This document shows, piece by piece, positions 19,461 to 28,997 of a stretch of 64,000 nt of DNA. This stretch comes from Planctomycetota bacterium (GTDB lineage: Bacteria; Planctomycetota; Phycisphaerae; Phycisphaerales; Phycisphaeraceae). How positions within the stretch are numbered: the first letter of the stretch is position 1; each line of letters opens with the position of its first letter. The notes under the pieces are model-generated. The model had not been told where the DNA came from, did not search any database, and saw nothing but the letters and a program-made list of their open reading frames with translations. The position numbers and the translations under genes are program-made. The DNA lies in NCBI GenBank assembly GCA_024279275.1, contig JAJRRS010000006.1, forward strand, positions 18,903 through 82,902. Reading direction: 5' to 3'.

Positions 19461-20867
19461 TCAGTGGGTGCCACGATGTTGACGACGAGACAGCCAACTT
19501 ATTGATAGCGCACAACCGATCAAGGCCGTCGTTGGTTCCGGCACGCTCGATCCTTCGACGGGAGGTGTCCCCGCGTTCCAATTACTCAGTACATGGTTCA
19601 GGTCGCTGATCCCGACGAAACCGTTCTCATCTGGATCTAACGGTGTGCCCGGAAAAACAACTTGGTTCCACTGGCTGAGGATGATGTTCAGGTCATTGAT
19701 TCCCACGAAGCCGTCCATATCCAGGTCGCCGGTCAGTCCGTCACCAGCCGGAGGCTCTTCGCCGATCGTCAGTGCGTACAGCGACTGGTCATCGATGGTC
19801 CACTGCTGGCCGACCACTGGCAGGACCGGCCCGGATGCGTTGTCGGCGACCAGCACCAAACTCTGGCGGCCATCCGCGAGTGTCGGGCCAAGGGCGATCC
19901 CCTCGAAGTTGGAATTGGTCAATGCGCTGAATGTCTGCTCCCATAAAAGTGCCTTGGCCAACGGTGTAAAATCGATGCCCGATGTCAGCCCCGCTAAACC
20001 GGTGAGGCTGGTGATGTCGGTCGCACCAGCGCCTAAGATTTCATAGATGCGTATGCGGTACCCGGAAAGCCCGACCGCTCGCTCCATCGCCAGCACCTGT
20101 CCGCTTGGGAGTGTCAGCATTTCGACCAGGCCGCTGGTTTCGCTGGTGGTAAACGGGCTGTCGCCGTTGATCGCGTCGGTGGGGTAGGCGAATTGACCGA
20201 TGGCGGTGGCGGTTGAGTTGGCGGCATCAGCGGAGGACGACTGGATGCGGACCCATGCGCCCTGTGTGAAACTTGCGGTCGGCCCGTCGGGGACCAGTGC
20301 GTCTTCGTTTGCGAACAGGATCGTGGAGGTGTTGTTGTGATAGATCGCCAGGGATTCCCACGCGCGGTTCGGGCGGTCCTGGCCGTAGATGCCGTACCCC
20401 GGGTTGCTGATATTCACAGGTGTCCCGGTGGAGGCCCCGGTCGCGGCGTCGAAGGCTTCCAGTTGTGGGCCTTCTTCATTGGTGGTCAGGACATAGGAGC
20501 CTTGCATCACGATCGCTTCACGGTCGGTATTGAAGGAACTGCTTAAAGTTATCGGGGTCGGGTCGATGGTCGTCGAGGTTATTGCGCCCGTGTTGATGTC
20601 GAGGCTGATCGAAAGCGTGTGCAGGAGTTTGTCTTTGTCGCCGACCGCGAGGTACGACGACCCGCCGGCGTAGGTGATCCCGCTGAGTTCCCGTGCGCCC
20701 GATGCGCTCTCGGTAAAATCGAACCGCCCGACATCCGTGATCGTCAGCACCGCCTGCGCACTGTTCGCCGCCGTTAACCCGACACACAACATGCTCAGCC
20801 GTAAGGCCGTGATCCAATGGGGAATTCTCATCTTGGTTATCTCCAGCCTCTCTACGAATTGATACAC
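19461..20867 (-). CDS. Secreted esterase-like (phytase-like) protein with dockerin-type repeats and PEP-CTERM sorting signal
   Basis: GDLDMDGFVGINDLNIILSQWN / DPDENGFVGISDLNHVLSNWN then VPEPTTALIGCALSISWLSRRQ at the C-terminus. Confidence 0.8.
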   Translation of the reverse strand: MYQFVERLEITKMRIPHWITALRLSMLCVGLTAANSAQAVLTITDVGRFDFTESASGARELSGITYAGGSSYLAVGDKDKLLHTLSISLDINTGAITSTTIDPTPITLSSSFNTDREAIVMQGSYVLTTNEEGPQLEAFDAATGASTGTPVNISNPGYGIYGQDRPNRAWESLAIYHNNTSTILFANEDALVPDGPTASFTQGAWVRIQSSSADAANSTATAIGQFAYPTDAINGDSPFTTSETSGLVEMLTLPSGQVLAMERAVGLSGYRIRIYEILGAGATDITSLTGLAGLTSGIDFTPLAKALLWEQTFSALTNSNFEGIALGPTLADGRQSLVLVADNASGPVLPVVGQQWTIDDQSLYALTIGEEPPAGDGLTGDLDMDGFVGINDLNIILSQWNQVVFPGTPLDPDENGFVGISDLNHVLSNWNAGTPPVEGSSVPEPTTALIGCALSISWLSRRQHRGTH

Positions 20868-20986
20868 CTATACCCAACCCATTAAGCCTACCAGAGCCTT
20901 CGCGGGGTGTCGATGAAAAAGGGATTTAGATGGCTGTTTTATCCGCTAAGTAGCGGACTGTAGTGGGGGGGGCAGGTCGATTAAAG

Positions 20987-21454
20987 CTAAAGCGATCCGT
21001 TCCAGTTCGCCGGGCACAGCAGCACGGGCATGTCGGCCTGACGCACGATGTTGGCTGGCACATCTCCCGCGATCAGGCGCTTAAGGACGCCCTTGCCGGT
21101 CAGCCCCAGCACGATGAATGTGCATTTTTTGGCGTGTGCTGTATTGAGGATGGCCTTGGCGACATCATCGGAGAAAAGCATGACGCTCTCGACATCGACC
21201 CCCGCCGCCTCGAGCGTCTTGGTCAACAGCTTGAGCGTCTCCTCGCCGCGCTGGGTCGCGTCGGTCTCGTGTTCGTCCTCATCCTGTTGTTGAGCCACAT
21301 GGGCGACCACCGCCGTGGCGTCCAGTCGCCTGGCCATGTCCGCGATCGGCTCGGCCAGCTTCTCGCTCGCCCAGGGGCTGCTCACCGCTATCAGCATCCG
21401 GCTCGTACTCAAAATCATTCGCTCCGAAGGACTCTCTGTGTCAGGTCGGCCCAC
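20987..21454 (-). CDS. Universal stress protein (UspA family)
   Basis: ILIAVSSPWASEKLAEPI; CTFIVLGLTGKGVLKRLIAGDVPANIVRQADMPVLL. Confidence 0.85.
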   Translation of the reverse strand: MGRPDTESPSERMILSTSRMLIAVSSPWASEKLAEPIADMARRLDATAVVAHVAQQQDEDEHETDATQRGEETLKLLTKTLEAAGVDVESVMLFSDDVAKAILNTAHAKKCTFIVLGLTGKGVLKRLIAGDVPANIVRQADMPVLLCPANWNGSL

Positions 21455-21648
21455 AACGGCCAGCCGCGTATCTTAGCCGATCACGCCCGGTCAGGCACCG
21501 CCGTCAAAACCTACGCCACGGGGTCAGAAGGGCATTTACTCAGTATCGGCTTATCGGTTGCATTGGCCCCAAATCACATCCTGCCGGGCTGGAGGCTGCT
21601 TTCGGCAAGGGATTATGATGGGGTTGCAAAGGGCTGACTTGAGGAGGA

Positions 21649-24030
21649 CTACGAAGCCGCCGCAGTGCCGGAAGAAGCCCCAGCCGTTTCGGCCTGCTCA
21701 TCTTTCTTGTCACTGGGGTACGCGATCCGTCCGTGGTAGACGGCACGGAGGGTTTTGACGATTGATTCTTCGATTTTGTGTAGCTCGCTGAGGGTGAGGT
21801 TGCACTCGTCGAACTGGCCGTCCATCAGGCGTTTGCGGGCGAGGGCGTTGACGACCTGCTCCAGGCGAACCGGGGTGGGTTCGGGCAGGGATCTTGCAGC
21901 GCTCTCGACGCAGTCGCAGAGGAGCATGATCGCGGCCTCCTTGGTCTGTGGCTTAGGCCCGGGGTAGCGGAACTCGAACTCGCTTGGCTCGGGCTTATCC
22001 TGAGCCTCGGTTTGTTTTTTGGCGGCGTGATAGAAATACTCGACCAGCGTCGTGCCGTGATGGCTCTCGATGAAGTGGCGCAGTGTTGGGGGCAGGGCGT
22101 ACTCGCGCGCCATCTCGATGCCGTCCTTGACGTGGCCGACGATAATCAGCAGGCTCATCGCGGGGGTGAGTTTGTCGTGGCGGTTAGGTCCGCCGCCCTG
22201 GTTCTCGATGAAGTACATGGGCTTGTTGATCTTGCCGATGTCGTGATACATCGCGCCGACCCGGCAGAACAAGCCGTCGGCTCCGATTGTTTCCGCAGCG
22301 GCCTCGGACATATCCGCAATTCTTAGTGAGTGCTGGTATGTCCCGGGGGCTTCCTGTGCGAGGCGTTGTAATAGCGGGTGGCTGGCGTCGTTGAGTTCTT
22401 TGAGCGTCATGGCGGTGGTGACCCGGAATACTTTTTCGATCGCCGGCAGCCCCCACTGAACAATACCGACCGCCAGCAGACCCGTGACCACCATTGCGGC
22501 TGAGTCCATCGTGATACGCCACAGCTCGTTGGGCGCGTTTAACGGATGCGTTGTCACCGATGCAAGAAAAACGGTCGCCGCCATCGCCACGCCTGACCAC
22601 AGCCCGACCGTCACCAGCTTGCTTCGGCTGCGCACCTCACGCAGTAGCGCTACCGACACTCCCACGCCTGACATCATCACCAGCATGTGTTCCGTACTCA
22701 GGTCCAGGCTCAACAGCACCAGCAGCCCCAGGAACCCGCCCATCGCCAGCGCGAATCGCTGGTCGTAGACGATTACCAATACCGTCGCCGCCATCAGGAC
22801 CGGCAACGTCGTCATGGCTGGCAGTAACTGGGGGTATGCCCGCCCCAGCGCTACGGCCATGAACTGACACAGCAACACCAGCGAGGTGATCGCCAACCCA
22901 CGCATCGGGTTGCGAACGATCTTGTCGTTGTAATAAAAGATATATGTCCACACACCGACGCCGACCAGGAGGATCAACCCCAGCCGACCCAGCAGCACCA
23001 GCAAGCTCTGCCCCTGTGTGAGGCTGTCCGTATAGGCGCGCCGCTCGCTTTGGATCAGGCCGATGTCGTCGCGTGTCAGCTCTGCGCCTGTCGGGAACAG
23101 CACCGAGTCTGCCGGATAGGTCAGTTCTTGCTTTTCAACCCTCGCCGCCGCCTCGTCGCGTTGAATCCCCGTCAGCTTCGGGTCGTAGTGGTAGGTTGCC
23201 TGCAGTTGATGCATCACCAGCTCAACCACGGAATTCCGCAGGTGCTCTTTGCCGTAGAAGAACCGCGTCGCGGTCTTGATTTGGCCCCGCAAACCCTTGG
23301 TGTCAGCTAACAACAGGATGCGCCGCTCATACAACGTCTGCTCAATACGCTTGCCCGGCGCAGGGTCCGGGTGGACGATCGTGATCGGCACCGTCCCTAC
23401 TGGCCCGTCGTTTGGATGAGACTCCGCGGGGTCCAGCACCGCCAACTCAAACAGCTCCTGGATGAACCGATGCGTATCTTCCTTCCACTGCTCGGTTGGA
23501 ACCGAGTTTTCGACATAACCCCTAAGCTCGTGCAGCACCAGTTCGGTCAGTTTGACCTGCTCGCGGTACTCCGTCGGCACCTCGTCAAGCGTTTCGTACC
23601 GCGTCAGCGTCAGCAGGTCGTGAAGCCGGGCGGTCAGGCTCTCACGGTACGCCTTGTCGGCAAAATAATACGCTGGTAGGTTTCGCCTCGCCGCGTCCCG
23701 CAACTGCTGTGTGCGTTGAATATCCTCACGCACAAATTCGATCCGGACGATGATCGGCTTGGTGAGAACCTCGGTGGGGTAATGGTGCATCGACCCGCCG
23801 AGCCACAGGGATACCGGCCCCGCGACCGCCAGCAGCATCGCGATATACAACGCCGCCCAGCCCACCTCGCGCCGGCGCAGCATCTGCACCCACTTAGGCC
23901 CGGGCCTGGGCACGCTCTTGCGCACGTCGCGCCTTCGTGCGGTCGTCGATGATTTACTCTTGCCGTTAGCCATGCGTACTCGTTGCGTTTCCACGGGCTG
24001 AATAGGACGCCATATACGCCCATCACTCAT
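21649..24030 (-). CDS. 7TM-HD family phosphohydrolase (PgpH-like)
   Basis: Extracellular 7TMR-HDED-like region, TM bundle, HD domain (APGTYQHSLRIADMSEAAAETIGAD...MYHDIGKINKP..FIENQ). Confidence 0.9.
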   Translation of the reverse strand: MSDGRIWRPIQPVETQRVRMANGKSKSSTTARRRDVRKSVPRPGPKWVQMLRRREVGWAALYIAMLLAVAGPVSLWLGGSMHHYPTEVLTKPIIVRIEFVREDIQRTQQLRDAARRNLPAYYFADKAYRESLTARLHDLLTLTRYETLDEVPTEYREQVKLTELVLHELRGYVENSVPTEQWKEDTHRFIQELFELAVLDPAESHPNDGPVGTVPITIVHPDPAPGKRIEQTLYERRILLLADTKGLRGQIKTATRFFYGKEHLRNSVVELVMHQLQATYHYDPKLTGIQRDEAAARVEKQELTYPADSVLFPTGAELTRDDIGLIQSERRAYTDSLTQGQSLLVLLGRLGLILLVGVGVWTYIFYYNDKIVRNPMRGLAITSLVLLCQFMAVALGRAYPQLLPAMTTLPVLMAATVLVIVYDQRFALAMGGFLGLLVLLSLDLSTEHMLVMMSGVGVSVALLREVRSRSKLVTVGLWSGVAMAATVFLASVTTHPLNAPNELWRITMDSAAMVVTGLLAVGIVQWGLPAIEKVFRVTTAMTLKELNDASHPLLQRLAQEAPGTYQHSLRIADMSEAAAETIGADGLFCRVGAMYHDIGKINKPMYFIENQGGGPNRHDKLTPAMSLLIIVGHVKDGIEMAREYALPPTLRHFIESHHGTTLVEYFYHAAKKQTEAQDKPEPSEFEFRYPGPKPQTKEAAIMLLCDCVESAARSLPEPTPVRLEQVVNALARKRLMDGQFDECNLTLSELHKIEESIVKTLRAVYHGRIAYPSDKKDEQAETAGASSGTAAAS

Positions 24031-24171
24031 TTATCGACCACTATCACAAGCCACTTCGTGACCGGCCCCCAGCTTGGCTCAATAGCAGCGGGTTCGGGTT
24101 ATTGGCCCAGCCGCCTGACTATCCAGCGAGGGATTTTATCAGACATGCCAGTGTGAAGGTTATCCCCAGCC

Positions 24172-25200
24172 TCAAATCCTGCCTGACGTCTCTGAATCCG
24201 CGTTGCCATACGCTTTGACGATCCGCTGGACCAGATTGTGTCGGACGATATCCACGCTGTCCAGTGCCACCATCCCGACGCCACGTACCTGCCTGAGCCG
24301 GCGAACCGCGTCGATGAGTCCCGAGTCCCGTGGGTCTTCCAGGTCGATCTGCGTTGTGTCCCCGGTCACGATCATCTTCCCGCCGATGCCCAGCCGTGTC
24401 AGGAACATCAGCATCTGCCCCTTGGTCGTGTTCTGAGCCTCATCCAGAATAATCAGTGCATCGTTCAGCGTTCGGCCTCGCATGAAAGCCAACGGCACAA
24501 TCTCAATTAAATCGCAAGCCATGAACCGTTGAATATGATCGAACTCCATCATGTCGTGCAACGCATCCAGCAACGGCCTCAGATACGGGTTTACCTTGTC
24601 TTGTAGATCGCCCGGCAAAAAACCCAGCTTCTCCCCAGCCTCAACCGCAGGTCGTACCAGCACCAGCTTCCGCACCTGCCCGCGTTTGAGCATTGACACC
24701 GCCGCCGCCACTGCCAGGTAGGTCTTGCCCGTCCCCGCAGGTCCGGAGCAGAAGGTCAGGTCGTTCTTAAAAATCTCTTCAAGATAAACACGCTGCCCCT
24801 CGGTCATCGCCTTGATCCGCTTGTCAGGCAGATAAACATCCAGCCCGCGTGCCATCTCGATCGCCGAACGCATCGCGATTTCCCCGGGGGCAACGCCTAC
24901 CTCAACATTGGGCATGCTCGTGACCGTTGCGATCGCATCCACCAACTGCTTGCGATTCATCGGCTCGCCCCGCATCGCGGCGTCCGCCAACCGCTCGACA
25001 ACCGCCGCCGCCTGACCGACCGCCGCGTCGTCCCCGCTGATCGTCAGCACGCCGTTGCGGGCTGTGACATGCACGCCCAGCGTTTCACGGATAATCTTAA
25101 GATTCCGCTCCCCCGCACCGGTCACCCCGGCCCGCTGCTCATCGACTGGTAATTCGAGTGTGATATCCAAAACGTAAACGTCTCCATTCAGACCTGACAC
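24172..25200 (-). CDS. phoH: PhoH family ATPase
   Basis: FCSGPAGTGKTYLAVAAAV, RGRTLNDALIILDEAQNTTKGQMLMFLTRLG, VTGDTTQIDL. Confidence 0.93.
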   Translation of the reverse strand: MSGLNGDVYVLDITLELPVDEQRAGVTGAGERNLKIIRETLGVHVTARNGVLTISGDDAAVGQAAAVVERLADAAMRGEPMNRKQLVDAIATVTSMPNVEVGVAPGEIAMRSAIEMARGLDVYLPDKRIKAMTEGQRVYLEEIFKNDLTFCSGPAGTGKTYLAVAAAVSMLKRGQVRKLVLVRPAVEAGEKLGFLPGDLQDKVNPYLRPLLDALHDMMEFDHIQRFMACDLIEIVPLAFMRGRTLNDALIILDEAQNTTKGQMLMFLTRLGIGGKMIVTGDTTQIDLEDPRDSGLIDAVRRLRQVRGVGMVALDSVDIVRHNLVQRIVKAYGNADSETSGRI

Positions 25201-25213
25201 CCCTATGATACCT

Positions 25214-25283
25214 CGCTAAACCGCAAGCGTGGTATTGACGCGTTCTATTGTCCCACGCCCACAGTTACGCTTGCGGTTTAGCG
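25214..25283. repeat. REP-like hairpin, left flank of RAYT
   Basis: CGCTAAACCGCAAGCGT (25214-25230) / ACGCTTGCGGTTTAGCG (25267-25283), perfect 17-bp stem. Confidence 0.9.
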
Positions 25284-25865
25284 CCTCGTCTTATGCTCAG
25301 GCCAATTATCATACTGGGTAACAAACTCCCATTGCTGCACCGCCAACCTCTGTTTCACCGGATTGCCCTTAACATACCGGATCGTGCGCCACACATCCTC
25401 CGGCATGTTAAGAAATACCTTGTACCCACCCCGCGCCCAAACCGGGTGGCCGGGATCACGCAGCCCCGACTCGATCAGCTTCAGCCGGGTCATATCCTGT
25501 AGTTTATCAATCATCATCTCCGCGCGGTCTTTGTGTTTGCGGATAACCACATGGATATGATCCGGCATGACCGCCAGCGCGTAACAGGTATAACCGCACC
25601 GTTGAAGAGTTTTATCAAAGGCCTCCGCGATCGCAGTGAATTCGTTGGGAGAAAAACTCAGCAGATCATGCCTGAGATGCTCCCCAGCCTGATCGTAAAA
25701 CGCACGGATATCCTCACCCGGAGGTTGAATACGCTTGCGACCGAAGTGAAGGTCGCCGAGGTCTTTCAGGGGATCACAGCGCACCGTATCGGAAGTCGAT
25801 CCACGCGGATCATTGGGCAACCACCAGCCGTACAGTGTCCACATCAGATGGTGGGCGATGACCAT
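25278..25865 (-). CDS. REP-associated tyrosine transposase (RAYT, IS200/Y1-like)
   Basis: CYALAVMPDHIHVVIRKH (HUH), downstream Y/RYVKGNPVKQRL; flanked by REP-like hairpins. Confidence 0.9.
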   Translation of the reverse strand: MVIAHHLMWTLYGWWLPNDPRGSTSDTVRCDPLKDLGDLHFGRKRIQPPGEDIRAFYDQAGEHLRHDLLSFSPNEFTAIAEAFDKTLQRCGYTCYALAVMPDHIHVVIRKHKDRAEMMIDKLQDMTRLKLIESGLRDPGHPVWARGGYKVFLNMPEDVWRTIRYVKGNPVKQRLAVQQWEFVTQYDNWPEHKTRR

Positions 25866-25887
25866 GGTGGAACTCTAACTATTAAGC

Positions 25888-25955
25888 GCTAAACCGCAAG
25901 CAAGGACTGGCGCGTCAGGCATACGGCTCGTGCCATACCACGCTTGCGGTTTAGC
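25888..25955. repeat. REP-like hairpin, right flank of RAYT, inverted relative to the left
   Basis: GCTAAACCGCAAGC (25888-25901) / GCTTGCGGTTTAGC (25942-25955), perfect 14-bp stem. Confidence 0.9.
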
Positions 25956-25983
25956 TCCCCGCTCTTGGTATATCCACCCACCT

Positions 25984-27321
25984 TTACAACGCGCCCCAGA
26001 TCCGCTTGAGTTCTTGCGGGGTCGTTGCAAGGAATACTCGGCCGTCGGGCATGCGGCGTTCGATCAGTCTGCCTGTGGGGCTGTAGGTTGCGACTTGTTC
26101 TGCCTGGTCGGGGGTTGGTCGCTCGAAGACGCGGTACGATCCGCCGGGCAGTGGTTCGATGCGGTAGGTGCGTAGCGATAGTTTGCGTGCGTCCCGGTCG
26201 AAGCCGTAAAAAGCCAGCGTCCCCGGCTCATCTCGCGGCAGCAAGGCTGGGAGGACGTACTGATTCACCTGTGACATGTAAGCATACGGCGGAACTTTCC
26301 AGGGCAGCTTCTTGATATTCGTCGGCGTCTCATTTGATACCTCCATCGCACTGCCATCACGCAGGCCGTCCTGCCGCCAGTTCTGCGTTTGCGGTTGCGG
26401 TGGGGCGTCGGGGTTGTGTGGTCCTGACTGCGGCCTGCGCAGGGTCGTTGTCACGGTCCAGAACTCAACGGATCGATCGTGAGTCTCAAAAAACATGCCC
26501 TCGGTGTCGTAGGTATTTTCGCCATCGACCATGTGCGACCGGATCGCCACGCTTGTCCCCGGGGGAACATGCTCTGACTCGTCGGACTGCTGGATACGGA
26601 TGTAGCCGATGTCCTTGCCTTCAAGCGTGATCCGAAGCCACTGCTCGGGGGTCAAGGCGGATTTGATCTGCTCTTTTTTAATCGAATCCAGCCACAGGCG
26701 TCCCGCTTCGATCCGCTTTGTCCGGATACGATCCAACTCCGCGGGGTCGGCTAAACTCACGCTGTCGATTACCGCCTGGAACGTCTGCATCGCCGTATCG
26801 AACTCACTTGCGTTGCAGTTGAGCTGGTAGATCGCCAAGGTGGTCGGGTCGATCAAGGTGTAAACCTGCCCGAAGACCCAGTCACCCTGCTTCTGATCGG
26901 GGACCAATAGATAAAGCCCAAGCCCTGCGCGACCCGCGACCGTGACCGGCACGCTGTCCTGCGCCAACGTCACCGCAGAAGGGTGCATGAAACCCAACTC
27001 GCGGACCGCTTTATCTTTCACGCCCGGGAGGTTCAACTCGTTTTGGCTTCGGCGTATGTAGACACTGATCGTTGCTGGGCCCTGCGTGAGGAATTTTACC
27101 AACGCCCCGTCCGCCGCTTGCTCCATCGGCATGGAACCCTTGGGCATCAGCAGCGACATCCCATACGCCTGCTCGCTCCATCGTCCTGACAGGTCCACGT
27201 TTCCAGCGCCGGCCGCCTGCCCGTACACCCGCGGCGGTGACAGGCATAACATCAACAACACACAGGCACATATCACGCGCGACCAGGTCATCTCAAATCC
27301 TTTCTTAGCCGAACCGCCCAT
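25984..27321 (-). CDS. Hypothetical exported protein
   Basis: Signal peptide (VICACVLLMLCLSPPRVYGQA); well-formed 445-aa ORF, tightly spaced with the upstream gene. Confidence 0.65.
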   Translation of the reverse strand: MGGSAKKGFEMTWSRVICACVLLMLCLSPPRVYGQAAGAGNVDLSGRWSEQAYGMSLLMPKGSMPMEQAADGALVKFLTQGPATISVYIRRSQNELNLPGVKDKAVRELGFMHPSAVTLAQDSVPVTVAGRAGLGLYLLVPDQKQGDWVFGQVYTLIDPTTLAIYQLNCNASEFDTAMQTFQAVIDSVSLADPAELDRIRTKRIEAGRLWLDSIKKEQIKSALTPEQWLRITLEGKDIGYIRIQQSDESEHVPPGTSVAIRSHMVDGENTYDTEGMFFETHDRSVEFWTVTTTLRRPQSGPHNPDAPPQPQTQNWRQDGLRDGSAMEVSNETPTNIKKLPWKVPPYAYMSQVNQYVLPALLPRDEPGTLAFYGFDRDARKLSLRTYRIEPLPGGSYRVFERPTPDQAEQVATYSPTGRLIERRMPDGRVFLATTPQELKRIWGAL

Positions 27322-27962
27322 TACTTTGGTGCGATACGCGCGGAACGATAAACCGTTTGAAGAAGCCGGGTATTAGCACGCAGGGACTCGCCCACATCCG
27401 AATCCCGCTCAACCGTGTCAATCAGGTAGATCAACCAGTAGTGAATCCCGTCAGGCGACAGGCAGGCCAGCAGGTGCTCGCGGACCATGCCCTCATCGTT
27501 GTCGCTGATCCCGATGAACTGGGCACCATGTAGGCCAGACTCTGTCAATGAAAAAACGAAGGGCTGGGCCGCTGGCCGAAGCGTGGCCCGGAATGATGGG
27601 TCCGGATGCGATTTGATAAACCGAGTGATCATCTGGTCCGGTGAAGCTTTCTCACTAATGACCACGGTCACGAGACTCAATCGACGGTTTGGTCGGTTCG
27701 GATCGATCAACACCACGGCACCATGGTCGTTATCCGATTCCGCCCAGCCATCGGGCAGATTAAACTGGAATGTGCTTGGTGTTTTTGTCGACTCTGGTAC
27801 GGCCTGCCTGATCGTTTGTCGAGTGGACGTGCTTAGATAATCAGGGCCACTGCCCGCCTGCAGGGATGCCAATCCCGTCACACACACAAGCACCAGCGCC
27901 ATCACCACAGCGACGGCGACGGACTGGGCACGAGTTGATTTGAATACCGGTTTCGGTGGCAT
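27321..27962 (-). CDS. Hypothetical exported protein
   Basis: N-terminal TM/signal segment; stop overlaps the start of the following gene. Confidence 0.6.
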   Translation of the reverse strand: MPPKPVFKSTRAQSVAVAVVMALVLVCVTGLASLQAGSGPDYLSTSTRQTIRQAVPESTKTPSTFQFNLPDGWAESDNDHGAVVLIDPNRPNRRLSLVTVVISEKASPDQMITRFIKSHPDPSFRATLRPAAQPFVFSLTESGLHGAQFIGISDNDEGMVREHLLACLSPDGIHYWLIYLIDTVERDSDVGESLRANTRLLQTVYRSARIAPK

Positions 27963-28021
27963 ACACCGATAGTAGGCTGGTCGTATCGGGCGTGCAATAG
28001 CAGGGATCTGCCGCGACCCGT

Positions 28022-28714
28022 TCAGGCGGCTTTACGCGACGGCACCGGCTGGATTGGCATGACCGTGACTTCGGGCGTGACAAAATCAGCTAACGCATTG
28101 GCTTTCTGGAACATCCGTGCCCAGGCGTTCATCTCTCCCGATCCCGGGATCAATACCGCACGAGACTGACCCGCAGGCAATTCAACGGCCTGTCGGGCTG
28201 TGGCAACCAGCGGGTGGTCACATTCTGCGATAATTTCAGCCACACTCTTAAGGGTTTGTCGGCGTCCAAGAGCCGTCCGGGTCAGACGCCCCAACAGACC
28301 CATCTGTTCCACAACACCGTGCCCGCTACGATCATTGGCGTTGGCGAAGTCGCACAACTGGACCCGCGCATCAACCGGAGATGGACTTGGCCAGACCCCT
28401 GGTGAAGTCGCCAACAGGACGTCGAACCGTCGTTTCTGTGCCCAGGTTTCCCAAATCGCCGGTGCCTGGGATGAGCCGAACAACCTTAGCCGGCCCGATT
28501 CAATGTGGACACGCTTGGCCAGCCCCGCGACACGACGCCACTGGTCAAGATTGACCGCGCCGCCTGCGGACACCGACAGCGACACACGATGCGTCGATGC
28601 GGCACAACACAACAACCGCCACGCACGCGCAGCTCGGCTACCACCGTTTGGGTCGGGGAAGCAGTCGCTTAGCATCAGCAGCGACGGTTGATTATGTGAA
28701 GTATCCAGCCGCAT
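28022..28714 (-). CDS. Short glycosyltransferase-like protein of the exopolysaccharide locus
   Basis: LLMLSDCFPDPNGGSRAARAWRLLCCAAS resembles glycosyltransferase N-termini; last gene of the EPS operon. Confidence 0.4.
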   Translation of the reverse strand: MRLDTSHNQPSLLMLSDCFPDPNGGSRAARAWRLLCCAASTHRVSLSVSAGGAVNLDQWRRVAGLAKRVHIESGRLRLFGSSQAPAIWETWAQKRRFDVLLATSPGVWPSPSPVDARVQLCDFANANDRSGHGVVEQMGLLGRLTRTALGRRQTLKSVAEIIAECDHPLVATARQAVELPAGQSRAVLIPGSGEMNAWARMFQKANALADFVTPEVTVMPIQPVPSRKAA

Positions 28715-28799
28715 CTCGTTTCCCTTGTCGGCCCTTCGCCGACCTGCTTTCTCCCCGCCGCCCCGTCCTTGTCGCCGGAGCCTGGCTCCAGCACGTCAA

Positions 28800-28870
28800 C
28801 CCCGGATCACTGCCCCCGGATCACTGCCCCCGGATCACTGCCCCCGGAATTATCCCCGGATCCTTGTCCC
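28800..28870. repeat. 14-bp tandem repeat (CCCCGGATCACTGC)n
   Basis: cccggatcactgc cccggatcactgc cccggatcactgc cccggaattatccccggatcc. Confidence 0.85.
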
Positions 28871-28997
28871 GGTTTCTCTCACCCGCTCCGCCCCGTTGTC
28901 ACGCTACCTGCCTTGGTCTGGTCAGCGTGAATCATCATCGGTTTTTCCTTACTGCTTGGGTCTCTTCACTATGGCCAGTCATCAACTTGTGTCGGCG

